A stretch of 13,841 nucleotides of DNA from JBFJVZ01 sp041623895. GTDB lineage: Bacteria; Planctomycetota; Planctomycetia; Pirellulales; Pirellulaceae. Both the position numbers and the translations under genes were made by a program. The DNA lies in assembly GCA_041623895.1 (NCBI GenBank), contig JBFJVZ010000188.1:1-13841 (forward strand), read 5' to 3'. This document shows positions 1 to 9,270 of this stretch, piece after piece. Within the stretch, counting starts at the first letter, position 1. Each line of letters begins with the position of its first letter. The notes under the pieces were generated by a model that worked only from the letters and a program-made list of their open reading frames with translations, was not told the DNA's origin and did no database searches.

Positions 1-614
1 AGTTCTGGCACATTTACTTTGAAATGGATCGTCTGGAACTTGCCGCTTCGATGTGTCAACGTCTGCAGCGGGAGTTCCCCAACAGCGGATTCGTTGACGA
101 CGCGCTTTTGCAGCTGGGCGAGGTGGCGAGGAAACAAGAAGACTTTCGCCGCGCCATCGGAATCTACACGCGGCTGGTCAACATGGAAGACAGCTTGTTG
201 CGCGGAGAAGCCCAGTACGGAATCGCGGAGGCTTATGAAACGATGGCGGATAAAGCAGGCGAAAGCGGAGGCACGGAATTGGCTGACCGTGCCTTTCAGG
301 AATACAAGAAAGTCTTTGACCATTTCCCTGACAGTGGACGCGTTGGCGAGGCCGTCGCCAAGATGGCCGAATACTATTACGAGCGCGAAGATTTCGATCG
401 GGCGATCGATACCTTTGACAACGTCCTGGACAACCATCCGGATGCAAAATTCCTGGACGTCATTCTGTTCAACTATGGCCGTTGCCTGTATCGGATGGAG
501 CGAAAACAAGAAGCTCGTCGACGGTTTGACCAGTTGATCGGCGATTTTCCGGAAAGCCCGCTGGCTCCGGACGCCAAACAAATCTCCGACACCCTCAGAC
601 AATCTGGATTTTAG
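1..614 (+). CDS. TPR-repeat protein, 3' end only (5' truncated by window)
   Basis: The reading frame is already open at base 3 and runs to a TAG at 612-614. The first ATG (base 24) has no ribosome binding site, and coding-like sequence (FWHIYFE) precedes it, so the true start lies outside the window. The visible ~203 residues are a series of about 34-residue helical hairpins with TPR spacing: paired aromatic/Gly/Ala positions, 'A..Y' cores and a Pro at repeat ends, as in 'REFPNS', 'DHFPDS', 'DNHPDA' and 'GDFPES'. This is the style of the periplasmic TPR proteins BamD and CpoB/YbgF, which act as scaffolds. It resembles the C-terminal solenoid of the next gene. The stop is 6 nt from the next start, so the two are probably co-transcribed. 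No catalytic motif is visible. The TPR call is firm; the cellular role is inferred. Confidence 0.85.
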   Translation, partial: FWHIYFEMDRLELAASMCQRLQREFPNSGFVDDALLQLGEVARKQEDFRRAIGIYTRLVNMEDSLLRGEAQYGIAEAYETMADKAGESGGTELADRAFQEYKKVFDHFPDSGRVGEAVAKMAEYYYEREDFDRAIDTFDNVLDNHPDAKFLDVILFNYGRCLYRMERKQEARRRFDQLIGDFPESPLAPDAKQISDTLRQSGF

Positions 615-616
615 GA
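613..616 (+). promoter_or_regulatory. Shine-Dalgarno AGGA for the giant TPR gene
   Basis: AGGA overlaps the TAG stop of the upstream gene. It lies 4 nt before ATG 621 and 7 nt before ATG 624, so the second ATG of the pair is the better-spaced start. The protein differs by one Met only. The overlap with the stop codon suggests translation of the two genes is coupled. Confidence 0.5.
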
Positions 617-620
617 TCGA

Positions 621-3600
621 ATGATGGAAAGTCAGAATCGTTTCATGCAGGCAGGGGTGGCAACAACAGGTCCACTTTGGCCGCTGCCGATCGCAATGAT
701 GTTGTTGCTGAACTGCTGCTCAATCAACCTCCCGGCCCAAGACGCGCTCGACGCAATTTCGCGTCAAGCAACCCAGTTGGAAGCCGAACTCGGCAAATAC
801 AACGACAACACGCCGGACGCGGCCGACGTGATGGTCAAACTTGTTGACCTTTATCACGGTGATGGGCGAGTCTTTGGGTTGGTTCGCATCGGCAATCGAT
901 TCGTGTCCACGCATCCCACCGACCGGCGTCACCAAGACGTGATGCTGAAGATGATCGACGGCCTGCAGGCGATGAGCCGCAACAAGGACATGATTGTTGC
1001 CTGCCGACAATTCTTGACGCGGTACCCTAAGTCGCCGCAATGCAGCGATGTCGAGATCCGTTTGGCTGACACGCTGGCGATGGAGGCCGACAAGGAAGCT
1101 GCCGCCGAAGCCTTTCACGCGATCTGGAACCGTCACAAGAACTCGCCCACCGGTCGCAGAGCGGCCGTCCGCGCTATCGAGCGCTACACATCGTCTGGCA
1201 ATGATCAGATCGCAATCGGAGCCGAGTTGGCCGAACAAGTTCTGAACGCCACCGCCGGCAGCTTTGCCAGGAACATCGGCATTCGCAGCATGGATTCCTG
1301 GTCACGGATCAATAAATGGGCTGAATCGAATCGTGTTGCCGCGACGCTGTTGCAGAAAAAGCTGATCAAGGACCCCGAACGGGTCCGCGCGATCCACATG
1401 CAGATGGGCGATAACTACAGCCGGCTGGCACAGCACACCAACAGTGCGCGCAGTTACAACGAGGCCCGCAAGATTCGTGATGATCAAGCCGCTCATTTAA
1501 AACTTATTGAGCAATTAGATTACAGCAAAGCAAAATCGCGCGACATCGCCACCATCGCCAAATCGTATGCACAGAACCACCCCGATCGTGACGATCGTTT
1601 CCGCGGCCTCAGTGCACTGGCTCAAGCGTATCTGCGTGAAGACAATCCCGGTGCCGCCACGTCCCTGCTGGGCAAGGTGCTTGCCTTTGATGCTCGGGGC
1701 GGGGACGCCGCTCGCGTTTTCGTCGAACAGAACGCAAAAGACGAATCCGGATATTCCGAAACCGAGAAAGTGCTGTTGGATGCCATCAAGGCGAACGAAA
1801 AACACGCCGCCTATCTCAGATACACGTTGGCCTTCAATCTTTACCGTGACCGCATCAAGGACGAAGAAAAAACGCGAAGCACGCTGCGGAAATTGATTGA
1901 GCAATCGCCCACGGACGACGGCTACAGCCGCGGTGCCATCGATTGGCTGCTCAATACAGCCGCAGACGAGAACGCATTCAAAGCAGAATTAAAACGGATC
2001 GTCGACGCGCGTAGCAAACATCCCGAGTTGACTCAGTTTGCCCGTTTCTTGTCTGACTGGCGGCAATCAGCCAGACGCAACCCCAAGCTGAAGACAAACG
2101 TCAAGCTGGTTGACGCGGAACTGACCCGCGCGGGAAACGATCCAGTGATGTCGCTCGCGGCCAAGCAATCTTTCGGGTACTCCAAACAAGAAGCTCAAAT
2201 ACGCGACAAGCTGCTGTCTGACAACATTGTCGGCAAGCTGAGTAATCAATACGTCGATCGCTTGCTGGAAGCGCAGGGCTATTACTATCGTCACTACGTT
2301 AGCGGTAATCAGCGGCACCAGTCCGCGACTTTTTACGGAAAACTCGCCAAACGCAAGGCCGACGATTACGCGGCGGCTCAGCGCTGGCTGGAAGCCGCCA
2401 CCGACTACGCCAGCCCGGAAATCGCCAAAGAAGCGGCCGAACATTTGCTACGGCTCAAGCCCACGGATTCGCACCCCGACATCTGGCGACGCCTGATGGT
2501 CGCAGCCGACAAGAACAAAGATGCCGGATTCGCAAAGAAAGCTCATGCTTGGATTCAAGCTGCCGAAAAGCAGTTCGGTGCCAAAGCCGATCATGCGTCT
2601 TTCCGAGGCGACGTGCTTCATAAGCTGGAATTAGTCCAGGACGCAAATTCTCTCTGGCAGCAGTACTTGACCACCGACCCGAATCATTACGAGTCGCGTG
2701 AATGCGCCAGCCGCCTGATCCGCGACATGCCGGAAGCCGAACAGCTTCGCTTCCTGGGCCAGCTTTTCAAGAACGACACTCCTTATCAGGGCCGCTACGC
2801 AACCTGGCTTGCCGATGTTCACTTGAAGGCAAATCAATCGGATGAATTTGCCAAAGTCATCGCCGAAAGTCATCGCCGGTACCTGGAACGTCCGCTGGAA
2901 AGCTGGGACTTGGATATCTATCGCGTTTGGAATTGGGTCAATGAGTATCGGCGTAATACGGAGGCCAGCGAAGAACAGAAACGCAAGGTCTTTGCCGCCA
3001 TCAAATCGATGGATTACGGCGCGCCGTCGGCCGCGGCCAGCCTCGCACTGATGGAACTCGGCGGCGACGAAGCATCATCAAAGATCGAGCGGATCCTGAC
3101 TCATCAGCGAGCTACCGTGATGGTCGACACCAATTGGAACAGCTGGGACGGGATTTTTCCCTTCGCCCAAGCTGCGATCACGCGGCGCGAATACATCGAA
3201 GCAGCCACGATCGCCGCGGGCTTGCTGGCCAACAATCGTAATATCGACGATCGACGGCAAAAATCTGCCCGTGATATTGTCACCCAATGCTACGCTCGAT
3301 TGGGCAGCGTGGGTTTGACGATCGATGAAGACAGCCCGATCGCGCCGCTTTTGCAAGCCGCTCTGTATCTGAGACTTGGCGACGAGAAACTCGCTCTCGC
3401 CAGTTACGACGAGAACCGGGCGCTGTTTGATCAGCATCGCAACTCGCTGCCGGTCGATTTGATTAGCTTCGTTTGCCGCCAACGAATCGCCGCCGGCGGT
3501 GACAGCAACCACGATTATGTCGAAGACGTCTTGCGCAGTTGGATGGTTGCCAACAGCGAATCCGCACAGATCGACGAAGAATCGAAGGCGGAGATTCAAC

Positions 3601-6600
3601 TGCTGATTGCCAAGAATTACTTCAAAGCACGCCGATTTGACGTCGCGCGGGGCGAATTCACGACAACGATCAACCGCTACCCTGAATCGAAGCAGGCCAT
3701 CGAAGCCCGCTTTGGCATCGGTGAATCGTTTATGTCCCAAAAGGTTTTCGATCAGGCCGAACTGGTCTTTGAGGAACTCGCGCGGAGCACCGAAATGGAC
3801 ATCGTTGTTCGCGCCGAATTCTTGCGCGGTGTGCTGGCCTTTCGTCGTGGTGACCGCGATGACGCCCGAGAAATTTTTCGCAGCGTGCTGGAACGTGTGC
3901 CCGATGTCTCGCTGGCCAATCAAGCGCTGTTTAATCTTTCCGAAGTCTACGGCAGCGAAGAACGTTATATCGACCAATTGAATCTGCTCCGAACCGTTGG
4001 CCGGCTCGGACGCCGCAGCAAGCGGTTGCACGCGCCCGGTACGCCGCTTTCCATCGTCGTCCACGACAGCGACCTGGGCATCAGTCGCGGCCACAACAAG
4101 ATCCCCGTGATCGTTACCACCAAACCCGGCGGCGACAGCGAGAAAATCATGCTCACCAGCACGGGCGCGGGACGGGGCCTGTTTCGTTTCGACCTGAATA
4201 CAAAACTTGGTGATCCGCAGCCAAACGATAACGTCTTGCAGTTACTTGGCGGGGATACGATCCAGTGTGATTATCCCGATCAGTTCAAAACAGAATTCAA
4301 AAAGGTTCCACTCTCGGATGTCGAAATCACGATCGCCGCCAGTGCTGATTTTCAAGCCGCCAGCAGCAAGATCGAGGACAAGGAAGAAGAAACCTTTAGC
4401 GAGCGAATGGCCCGCGAAGCACGCGAGGAACAAGCAGGCGCAGATCTGCGAGTCTCGCAGCAGCGTCCCGAAAATCAAATCAAACCGGGCAACGACGTTT
4501 ACATGCGCGTGGTCGATCCCGATCGCGATCTGTCAAGCGAGCGCGACACGGTGCCGATCAAGTTGGTCGCCGACAGCGGTGACACGGTGCAAATCATGTT
4601 GCAGGAATCGGGGCCGCATACAGGAATCTTTGAAGGCAGCACTCAGACGGCCGAACTGCCCGCCGGCGCGCTGGCCAGTGATACGGCCATCGATCACAAC
4701 CCGTTGATGGCGATTGACTTGGATCAAAAGACCTATTGGCTGGCCGAACCCGATGGTGCGACCCCCAAGACGCTGACCATCGACATGAAGGACTTGCGCG
4801 AAGCTTCCCGTGTGCGGCTGACCACGCCTGACCCGGCGGTCAATACTCCGCTTCGTGTTGATTTGTTGGGCAGTAATGACGGCGAGTTCTGGTTCCGCCT
4901 GGCTGGTTCCCCCGAACGTGAAAAGGCGCCGCCAGCCGCGAAAGAATTTGCCCGCATGACGCAGCGCATCTACAACGGCAGGTATGACACGTTCACGAAG
5001 TGGTATCAAGTCGCCGACCTTGGCACCAATCGCAATCCCGACCTGACTTCGGAACCAAACGAACTTTCGTACGTCGTCGAGGATGACGAATCGGATAACG
5101 CGAAACGTCCTTGCGCAGTGATCTGGTCGGGAAAACTGGTCCAGCCGCGTGCCGGGGCTGCCAGAATTACTGTCAACGGAATCGTTACCGCGCTGGCGTT
5201 GGACGGCCTGCTCGAATTGCCCGTTAAACGTGGCTCGCAATCGGTCGATCTTTGGCTCTCACAGGGCACGCATGATCTGACCATGTTTGCCGCTACAGAT
5301 CGTGCGACGCGAGGAATGGAAGCGACAATCGCTCGCGCTGATTTGGAATCGGATCGTGTTGCCTTGGTTCCGTTCACGGCAAATGACTTTGATCTGAGCA
5401 GTCCGCTCGCCAAAGACCCAGTTGTCCCGCAGAGCGATGAAGCCGGAGTCGAGTTGAAAGTTGGTGACGCCCAGCTGAATAAAAAGTCCGAACAATTTGG
5501 TGCACAACAAAACGCCGAAACTCCGCTGCTGAACCATTGGGCTACTGTCGAAGATTCGGCTCAATGGAAGATCAACGTTGATAAGCCTGGTGCTTACGAA
5601 GTCTGGATGAATTGTTCGCATCCGGGCGATGGCAGCCGCTTTGTCATCGAGGTGGACGACAGTAAGGTCGCTGCGGAAGTACCGGATACGCGTGACTGGA
5701 ACCGATTCCAGGAGTCTCGCGTGGCGACGTTGCTGTTTCAGCAGCCGGGCGAGCGTACGCTCAAGATCGTTCCCACGGAGATCTCCGCCGGCGGGTTGAT
5801 GGATTTGAAGGGCATCACTTTGCGGCCTGCGACAGGTGCCGCAGTGATTGTCAGCCAACAGAACTGGGATTTTCGCTTCCCGCCACAGGAGCTTCGTTAC
5901 GTCCGGATTGTCGTCAACGAATACCTGGGCGAGAGCGTGGCGATCAGCAACGTTGAAATCGGCGGCAAAACTGCCGAACAAACTTACATTCCCACCGAGA
6001 AAGATGTGCTGTCTTTGTCCAACAATGACGTGTTGGAAATCGCCGCCGGCGACACGGTAACGGCGACCTATACCGACGAGTTCACTCAGAACGAGACGGG
6101 CAGCAGCCAATTGCTGACCGCCAGGCTGACGGCGACCTACAACAATGCCGAAGTGATGCCGATTGTCTATGAATTCACGAGATCCGGGAACGGCCAGGTC
6201 GCGGAGCGGCGGTTGGACCTCAAACGGATCGACGCCGGCGAACGCTTGATCGTGGAAATACGGGACTACGACGAAGACCGCAGCAAAGACCGCGACACCA
6301 TCGACTTTGAAGTTTTCGTCAACGATGGTGATCCGATGAAATTGACCGCGACCGAAACGGAAGAATACTCCGGCATCTTTACCAAGGAAGTTGACACGAC
6401 CAATAAGACCGAATCAGGCAAACTGACGATTCGGCCAGGTGACCGTGTCTACATTCGATACCTGGACACCCAAAATACTTTCCCAGGTCATTCGGTGCCC
6501 CGCGAGTCGGTGGTCTATGTCAACGAACCTAGCAATGGCGAAATGCGAATCCTGCAGAGTCGTGCCCGTCCACGCGATGGCGACGTCATTCGTGCACCCA

Positions 6601-8312
6601 TCATCGATGTGACGCGAGCACCGGAGGAGCAAACGGAGAGTTTGGTCGCCTTGAATGCTCCCCTGACCATCGAAGTCATCGACCCGGACCGGGCCAAGAA
6701 CAGCGGCAGCACAGTCAAAGTCGCCGTGATCGCCAGCAATGGTTCAGCCCTGATCGTTGAATGCGAGATTTCCGGCGCTTTCGCGGACCGGCGAGGCAAC
6801 AACGACCCCAACTGGGCGCTCGAGCAAGGTCGCTTCATCGGGCAAGTCATTTTGCAACTGGGCGGCAAGAATAGTCCTGAATTGGTTCCCAAGTCGCCAT
6901 CGATGCCTACCGGACTGATCGGCCGCGTCCTCTCCGCTGAAAAGGGTGCCGACGAAGAAATCCAGTCGAACCTGGTCGCTCGCGTTCTGAATCTAACCGG
7001 CAAGGACGTTTTGACGGCGGCCTACAACGATGCGGCGCGGCCGACTGGCAAAGCGGAAAAGCTGAAAGCCAACGGCCGCTTGGTTGCTGACGGTGCATTG
7101 ATGATCAGCGACCGTGAATATAAAGAGCCGGTCGAGTCGTTGCACGTGGGTGAAAAGATCTATTTCTCACTGAGCGATCCGGATCAAGACACCACGGACG
7201 AACGTGATCTTGTCAGCATCCAAGTCACCACTGAATTTGGCGAACGCGAAACGCTTACGCTGGGCGAAACGATGGCGCACAGCGGCGTCTTCACCGGATC
7301 GTTTTTGCTCGCTGCCAGCGAAGCCCCGACTCCCGATAACGTCGACGAAGCCCGTCCGCAGATCGAATGTTACTTTGGGGATAAGATTACCGCAAAATAC
7401 ATCGACCCGGCATCGGAAAGCCAACTCGAAACTTTGCAGGTGATTGCGGAGGTGCCCGTCGTGATTGGTACCGACGGCTTGGTATCGGCGTTCACCAAAA
7501 CGTTCAACGATGAAACGCTCGCGGTTGAAACCAAATTCAGAATCGCTGAAAGCTACTTCGAGCTTTTCAAGAGCCACAAGGAATTGGAACGCGACGACGA
7601 AAAGAATCTGGACTTGGAGTCCGGCCGCCGCGTCCTGCGTGAAGTGATGGAGGATTATCCTGATCCGAAATACGCTCCACGAGTTGCTTATTTGCTTGGC
7701 CAGTTCGCGCAAGAATTGGAGCAATGGGATGAAGCGATCCGATCCTATGAGTTGATTATCCAACGATATCCCGATCACACGTTGGCTGCTGACGCAAGGT
7801 ATAAGCTGGCACAATCTTACGAAGAAGCCGGTGATTTCGATGAGGCATTGGAAGCCTATGTGACGCTCGCGGCCACGCATCCGAAAAGCCCGCTGATTGC
7901 CAGCGTCATGATTCGCATTTCCGACTATTTTTATAAACGCGAAGAATTTGAAGTCGCATCGCAAGTCGGTGAAAAATTCGGCGAGCGATTCGAAGGGCAT
8001 GAACACGCCGCAGAGATGGCGTTTCGCGTTGGGCAATGTTTTTACAAAATGGAAGACTACCGCAAGGCCGGACTGTCGTTCGATGATTTCGCCAAAGTCT
8101 TTCCGGATGATGAACTCGCCTCCGATTCCTTATTCTGGTCTGGCGAGGCTTATCGGCTGGCAAACAATAATCGCGAAGCCTTCCGCAGGTACAATCGCTG
8201 TCGCTGGGATTATCCTGAAAGCGAAGCGGCGAAGTACGCGCGCGGCCGCCTGGCATTGCCGGAGATGTTGCAGCAATTCGAGGCGGAAGCAAACAGTGTG
8301 GATAATGAATAA
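621..8312 (+). CDS. Giant exported TPR / beta-sandwich / carbohydrate-binding-like protein (2563 aa)
   Basis: An uninterrupted 2563-codon frame. Residues ~18-39 are a hydrophobic export signal ending LPA-Q, with likely signal peptidase I cleavage near 39/40; LLNC at 29-32 is a poor lipobox. Residues ~41-1130 are a helical solenoid with TPRs, clearest at ~990-1120. From ~1137 to 2265 come Ig-like beta modules marked by Asp-rich DPD-type loops, an SGIF/SGVF turn and a GD-x-(V/I)-x3-Y-x-D strand. Within them lie a discoidin-like segment (LGSNDGEFW, 1416-1424), a PA14-like segment (~1496-1594), a CBM6/35-like segment (~1638-1740) and a further discoidin-like strand set (~1755-1790). A charged helix sits at ~1245-1285. 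Residues ~2290-2563 are a second TPR solenoid. It is presumably a periplasmic or outer-membrane scaffold that may bind polysaccharide. It overlaps the ExbB/TolQ-type gene by 8 nt, which ties it to that complex. Domain names are by eye; the function is inferred. Confidence 0.9.
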   Translation: MMESQNRFMQAGVATTGPLWPLPIAMMLLLNCCSINLPAQDALDAISRQATQLEAELGKYNDNTPDAADVMVKLVDLYHGDGRVFGLVRIGNRFVSTHPTDRRHQDVMLKMIDGLQAMSRNKDMIVACRQFLTRYPKSPQCSDVEIRLADTLAMEADKEAAAEAFHAIWNRHKNSPTGRRAAVRAIERYTSSGNDQIAIGAELAEQVLNATAGSFARNIGIRSMDSWSRINKWAESNRVAATLLQKKLIKDPERVRAIHMQMGDNYSRLAQHTNSARSYNEARKIRDDQAAHLKLIEQLDYSKAKSRDIATIAKSYAQNHPDRDDRFRGLSALAQAYLREDNPGAATSLLGKVLAFDARGGDAARVFVEQNAKDESGYSETEKVLLDAIKANEKHAAYLRYTLAFNLYRDRIKDEEKTRSTLRKLIEQSPTDDGYSRGAIDWLLNTAADENAFKAELKRIVDARSKHPELTQFARFLSDWRQSARRNPKLKTNVKLVDAELTRAGNDPVMSLAAKQSFGYSKQEAQIRDKLLSDNIVGKLSNQYVDRLLEAQGYYYRHYVSGNQRHQSATFYGKLAKRKADDYAAAQRWLEAATDYASPEIAKEAAEHLLRLKPTDSHPDIWRRLMVAADKNKDAGFAKKAHAWIQAAEKQFGAKADHASFRGDVLHKLELVQDANSLWQQYLTTDPNHYESRECASRLIRDMPEAEQLRFLGQLFKNDTPYQGRYATWLADVHLKANQSDEFAKVIAESHRRYLERPLESWDLDIYRVWNWVNEYRRNTEASEEQKRKVFAAIKSMDYGAPSAAASLALMELGGDEASSKIERILTHQRATVMVDTNWNSWDGIFPFAQAAITRREYIEAATIAAGLLANNRNIDDRRQKSARDIVTQCYARLGSVGLTIDEDSPIAPLLQAALYLRLGDEKLALASYDENRALFDQHRNSLPVDLISFVCRQRIAAGGDSNHDYVEDVLRSWMVANSESAQIDEESKAEIQLLIAKNYFKARRFDVARGEFTTTINRYPESKQAIEARFGIGESFMSQKVFDQAELVFEELARSTEMDIVVRAEFLRGVLAFRRGDRDDAREIFRSVLERVPDVSLANQALFNLSEVYGSEERYIDQLNLLRTVGRLGRRSKRLHAPGTPLSIVVHDSDLGISRGHNKIPVIVTTKPGGDSEKIMLTSTGAGRGLFRFDLNTKLGDPQPNDNVLQLLGGDTIQCDYPDQFKTEFKKVPLSDVEITIAASADFQAASSKIEDKEEETFSERMAREAREEQAGADLRVSQQRPENQIKPGNDVYMRVVDPDRDLSSERDTVPIKLVADSGDTVQIMLQESGPHTGIFEGSTQTAELPAGALASDTAIDHNPLMAIDLDQKTYWLAEPDGATPKTLTIDMKDLREASRVRLTTPDPAVNTPLRVDLLGSNDGEFWFRLAGSPEREKAPPAAKEFARMTQRIYNGRYDTFTKWYQVADLGTNRNPDLTSEPNELSYVVEDDESDNAKRPCAVIWSGKLVQPRAGAARITVNGIVTALALDGLLELPVKRGSQSVDLWLSQGTHDLTMFAATDRATRGMEATIARADLESDRVALVPFTANDFDLSSPLAKDPVVPQSDEAGVELKVGDAQLNKKSEQFGAQQNAETPLLNHWATVEDSAQWKINVDKPGAYEVWMNCSHPGDGSRFVIEVDDSKVAAEVPDTRDWNRFQESRVATLLFQQPGERTLKIVPTEISAGGLMDLKGITLRPATGAAVIVSQQNWDFRFPPQELRYVRIVVNEYLGESVAISNVEIGGKTAEQTYIPTEKDVLSLSNNDVLEIAAGDTVTATYTDEFTQNETGSSQLLTARLTATYNNAEVMPIVYEFTRSGNGQVAERRLDLKRIDAGERLIVEIRDYDEDRSKDRDTIDFEVFVNDGDPMKLTATETEEYSGIFTKEVDTTNKTESGKLTIRPGDRVYIRYLDTQNTFPGHSVPRESVVYVNEPSNGEMRILQSRARPRDGDVIRAPIIDVTRAPEEQTESLVALNAPLTIEVIDPDRAKNSGSTVKVAVIASNGSALIVECEISGAFADRRGNNDPNWALEQGRFIGQVILQLGGKNSPELVPKSPSMPTGLIGRVLSAEKGADEEIQSNLVARVLNLTGKDVLTAAYNDAARPTGKAEKLKANGRLVADGALMISDREYKEPVESLHVGEKIYFSLSDPDQDTTDERDLVSIQVTTEFGERETLTLGETMAHSGVFTGSFLLAASEAPTPDNVDEARPQIECYFGDKITAKYIDPASESQLETLQVIAEVPVVIGTDGLVSAFTKTFNDETLAVETKFRIAESYFELFKSHKELERDDEKNLDLESGRRVLREVMEDYPDPKYAPRVAYLLGQFAQELEQWDEAIRSYELIIQRYPDHTLAADARYKLAQSYEEAGDFDEALEAYVTLAATHPKSPLIASVMIRISDYFYKREEFEVASQVGEKFGERFEGHEHAAEMAFRVGQCFYKMEDYRKAGLSFDDFAKVFPDDELASDSLFWSGEAYRLANNNREAFRRYNRCRWDYPESEAAKYARGRLALPEMLQQFEAEANSVDNE
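4029..7430 (+). repeat. Five degenerate beta-sandwich repeat modules encoded in the giant gene
   Basis: This is protein-level repetition, not DNA-level. Each module has an Asp-rich loop, a G-x-F turn and a G-D-hydrophobic strand ending Y-x-D. Asp loops start at residues 1149 (DSD), 1299 (DPDRD), 1882 (DYDED), 2021 (DPD) and 2186 (DPDQD). The turn is at 1186 (GLF), 1330 (SGPHTGIF), 1917 (SGIF), 2070 (GRF) and 2221 (SGVF). The closing strand Asp is at 1212, 1811, 1941, 2129 (KD) and 2254. Modules 2, 3 and 5 also share a later R-D (1303, 1892 and 2196 areas). The acidic loops could bind Ca2+, which is an inference. Confidence 0.7.
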
Positions 8313-9270
8313 CGGTTACTTGACATCTGTCGGCTCTCACGGGCAGCTGCTGAAAATCATTTGTCTTGTTGTTTGCGTGTTTGCCTTGACCGCGACGGCC
8401 GCCGCTCAAGACGACACCGCGACTCCGCCTGCGGCCCAGCCCGGCGATGCTGCCGCCGAAGGTGCTGCCGCTGAACAAGGAACTGCCGAAGAAGGCGATG
8501 CAGACTCTTCGCCGCAACCAGATTCGGCGGAATCTGATGGCCAGTCTGCCACCGCCGACCAACCGTCATTTGGCCTGATCGGCGACTTTCTGGGCACGCC
8601 GCCGCTTGGTTACATGTTCACCGGCGGGCTATTCATGTGGCCGATTCTGCTGATGGGCGTGATTGCCGCCGGCGTGATCATCGAACGCTACCGCAGCCTG
8701 AAGATGCTGGAAACTGATTCCAGCGAAGTTCGGACGACAGTGCAAACGATGTTGAACGAGCGCCGCCTGCGGGAGGCCTTTGATTATTGCAACGGCCAAC
8801 AGGGACCTGTCCCTGCGATTCTGGCAACCGGATTGCGGAAGTACATCATGCTTCAGGCTCTTGACTACGATGCCGCCAAAACGGAAGAGCAGGTGGTCAA
8901 GTCGATGGATGACTATAGCGTGCACATCGTCGCCGCCCTGGAGCGTCATTTGCCGATTCTGGCCACGATTTCCAGCGCCGCTCCCATGCTCGGTTTCTTG
9001 GGCACCGTCCAAGGGATGATCGTCGCCTTCGATGACATCGTTCGAAAGATGGGTGAAGTGAATATTATCGAGGCCGCCGCATCTGGGATCAAAGTTTCAC
9101 TGATGACAACCTGCTTCGGATTGATCATTGGGATCCCGGCCTTTGTCGCCTTCAATTACTTTACCAGCGTGATCAATCGCTTTGTTCTGGATGTTGAAGA
9201 GTCGGCAACGGAGTTGATCGAATCGGTGACGCTGCAGACCGCCGTTGACCGAGCGGAGGGAGAATCGTGA
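8305..9270 (+). CDS. MotA/TolQ/ExbB-family proton channel subunit
   Basis: A 321-aa protein of the MotA/TolQ/ExbB family (PF01618), the inner-membrane pentamer that conducts protons and drives TonB/TolA-type machines. Residues 1-34 are a signal peptide (cleavage near AAA-Q35). Residues 36-88 are an Ala/Glu/Asp/Pro-rich linker, as in ExbBs with a periplasmic N-terminal extension. TM1 is ~102-126, TM2 ~216-240 with APMLGFLGTVQG (Thr234), and TM3 ~257-286 with SLMTTCFGLIIGIPA (Thr269). Both channel threonines match E. coli ExbB Thr148 and Thr181, but the Glu176 position is Val264, next to Lys263. ATG 8305 overlaps the giant gene's stop by 8 nt. An in-frame GTG at 8296 is an alternative start. 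Upstream in-frame sequence is only a shadow of the giant gene. Family assignment is secure; the partners are inferred from the operon. Confidence 0.93.
   Translation: MNNGYLTSVGSHGQLLKIICLVVCVFALTATAAAQDDTATPPAAQPGDAAAEGAAAEQGTAEEGDADSSPQPDSAESDGQSATADQPSFGLIGDFLGTPPLGYMFTGGLFMWPILLMGVIAAGVIIERYRSLKMLETDSSEVRTTVQTMLNERRLREAFDYCNGQQGPVPAILATGLRKYIMLQALDYDAAKTEEQVVKSMDDYSVHIVAALERHLPILATISSAAPMLGFLGTVQGMIVAFDDIVRKMGEVNIIEAAASGIKVSLMTTCFGLIIGIPAFVAFNYFTSVINRFVLDVEESATELIESVTLQTAVDRAEGES
9255..9261 (+). promoter_or_regulatory. Strong Shine-Dalgarno GGAGGGA for the first ExbD-type gene
   Basis: GGAGGGA lies 5 nt before GTG 9267 and inside the 3' end of the ExbB-type gene. It is the best ribosome binding site in the window and fixes the GTG start, which overlaps the upstream TGA as GTGA. 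Confidence 0.75.

Noticed and set aside
19..537. 172-codon + frame overlapping the first gene
   Set aside because: Out-of-frame shadow: Arg/Ser/Trp-rich translation with no TPR pattern, while the frame ending at 614 gives regular repeats and continues to the window edge.
708..719. Lipobox-like LLNC in the giant protein's signal sequence
   Set aside because: Asn before the Cys is unfavourable for lipoprotein processing, and a type I site (LPA-Q) follows closely; lipidation remains possible but is not supported.
1490..1535. AT-rich codon patch inside the giant gene
   Set aside because: Frame and helical pattern are unbroken and the patch is short; no sign of insertion.
3078..4094. 338-codon open frame on the - strand, and similar long antisense frames at 5259-6110 and 7167-8036
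   Set aside because: They lie fully inside the giant + strand gene, their translations show no domain pattern or signal, and the + frame encodes clear TPR and beta modules throughout.
7948..8304. Upstream in-frame extension of the ExbB-type gene
   Set aside because: It is a shadow of the giant gene's C-terminal TPRs, and the signal peptide begins just after ATG 8305.
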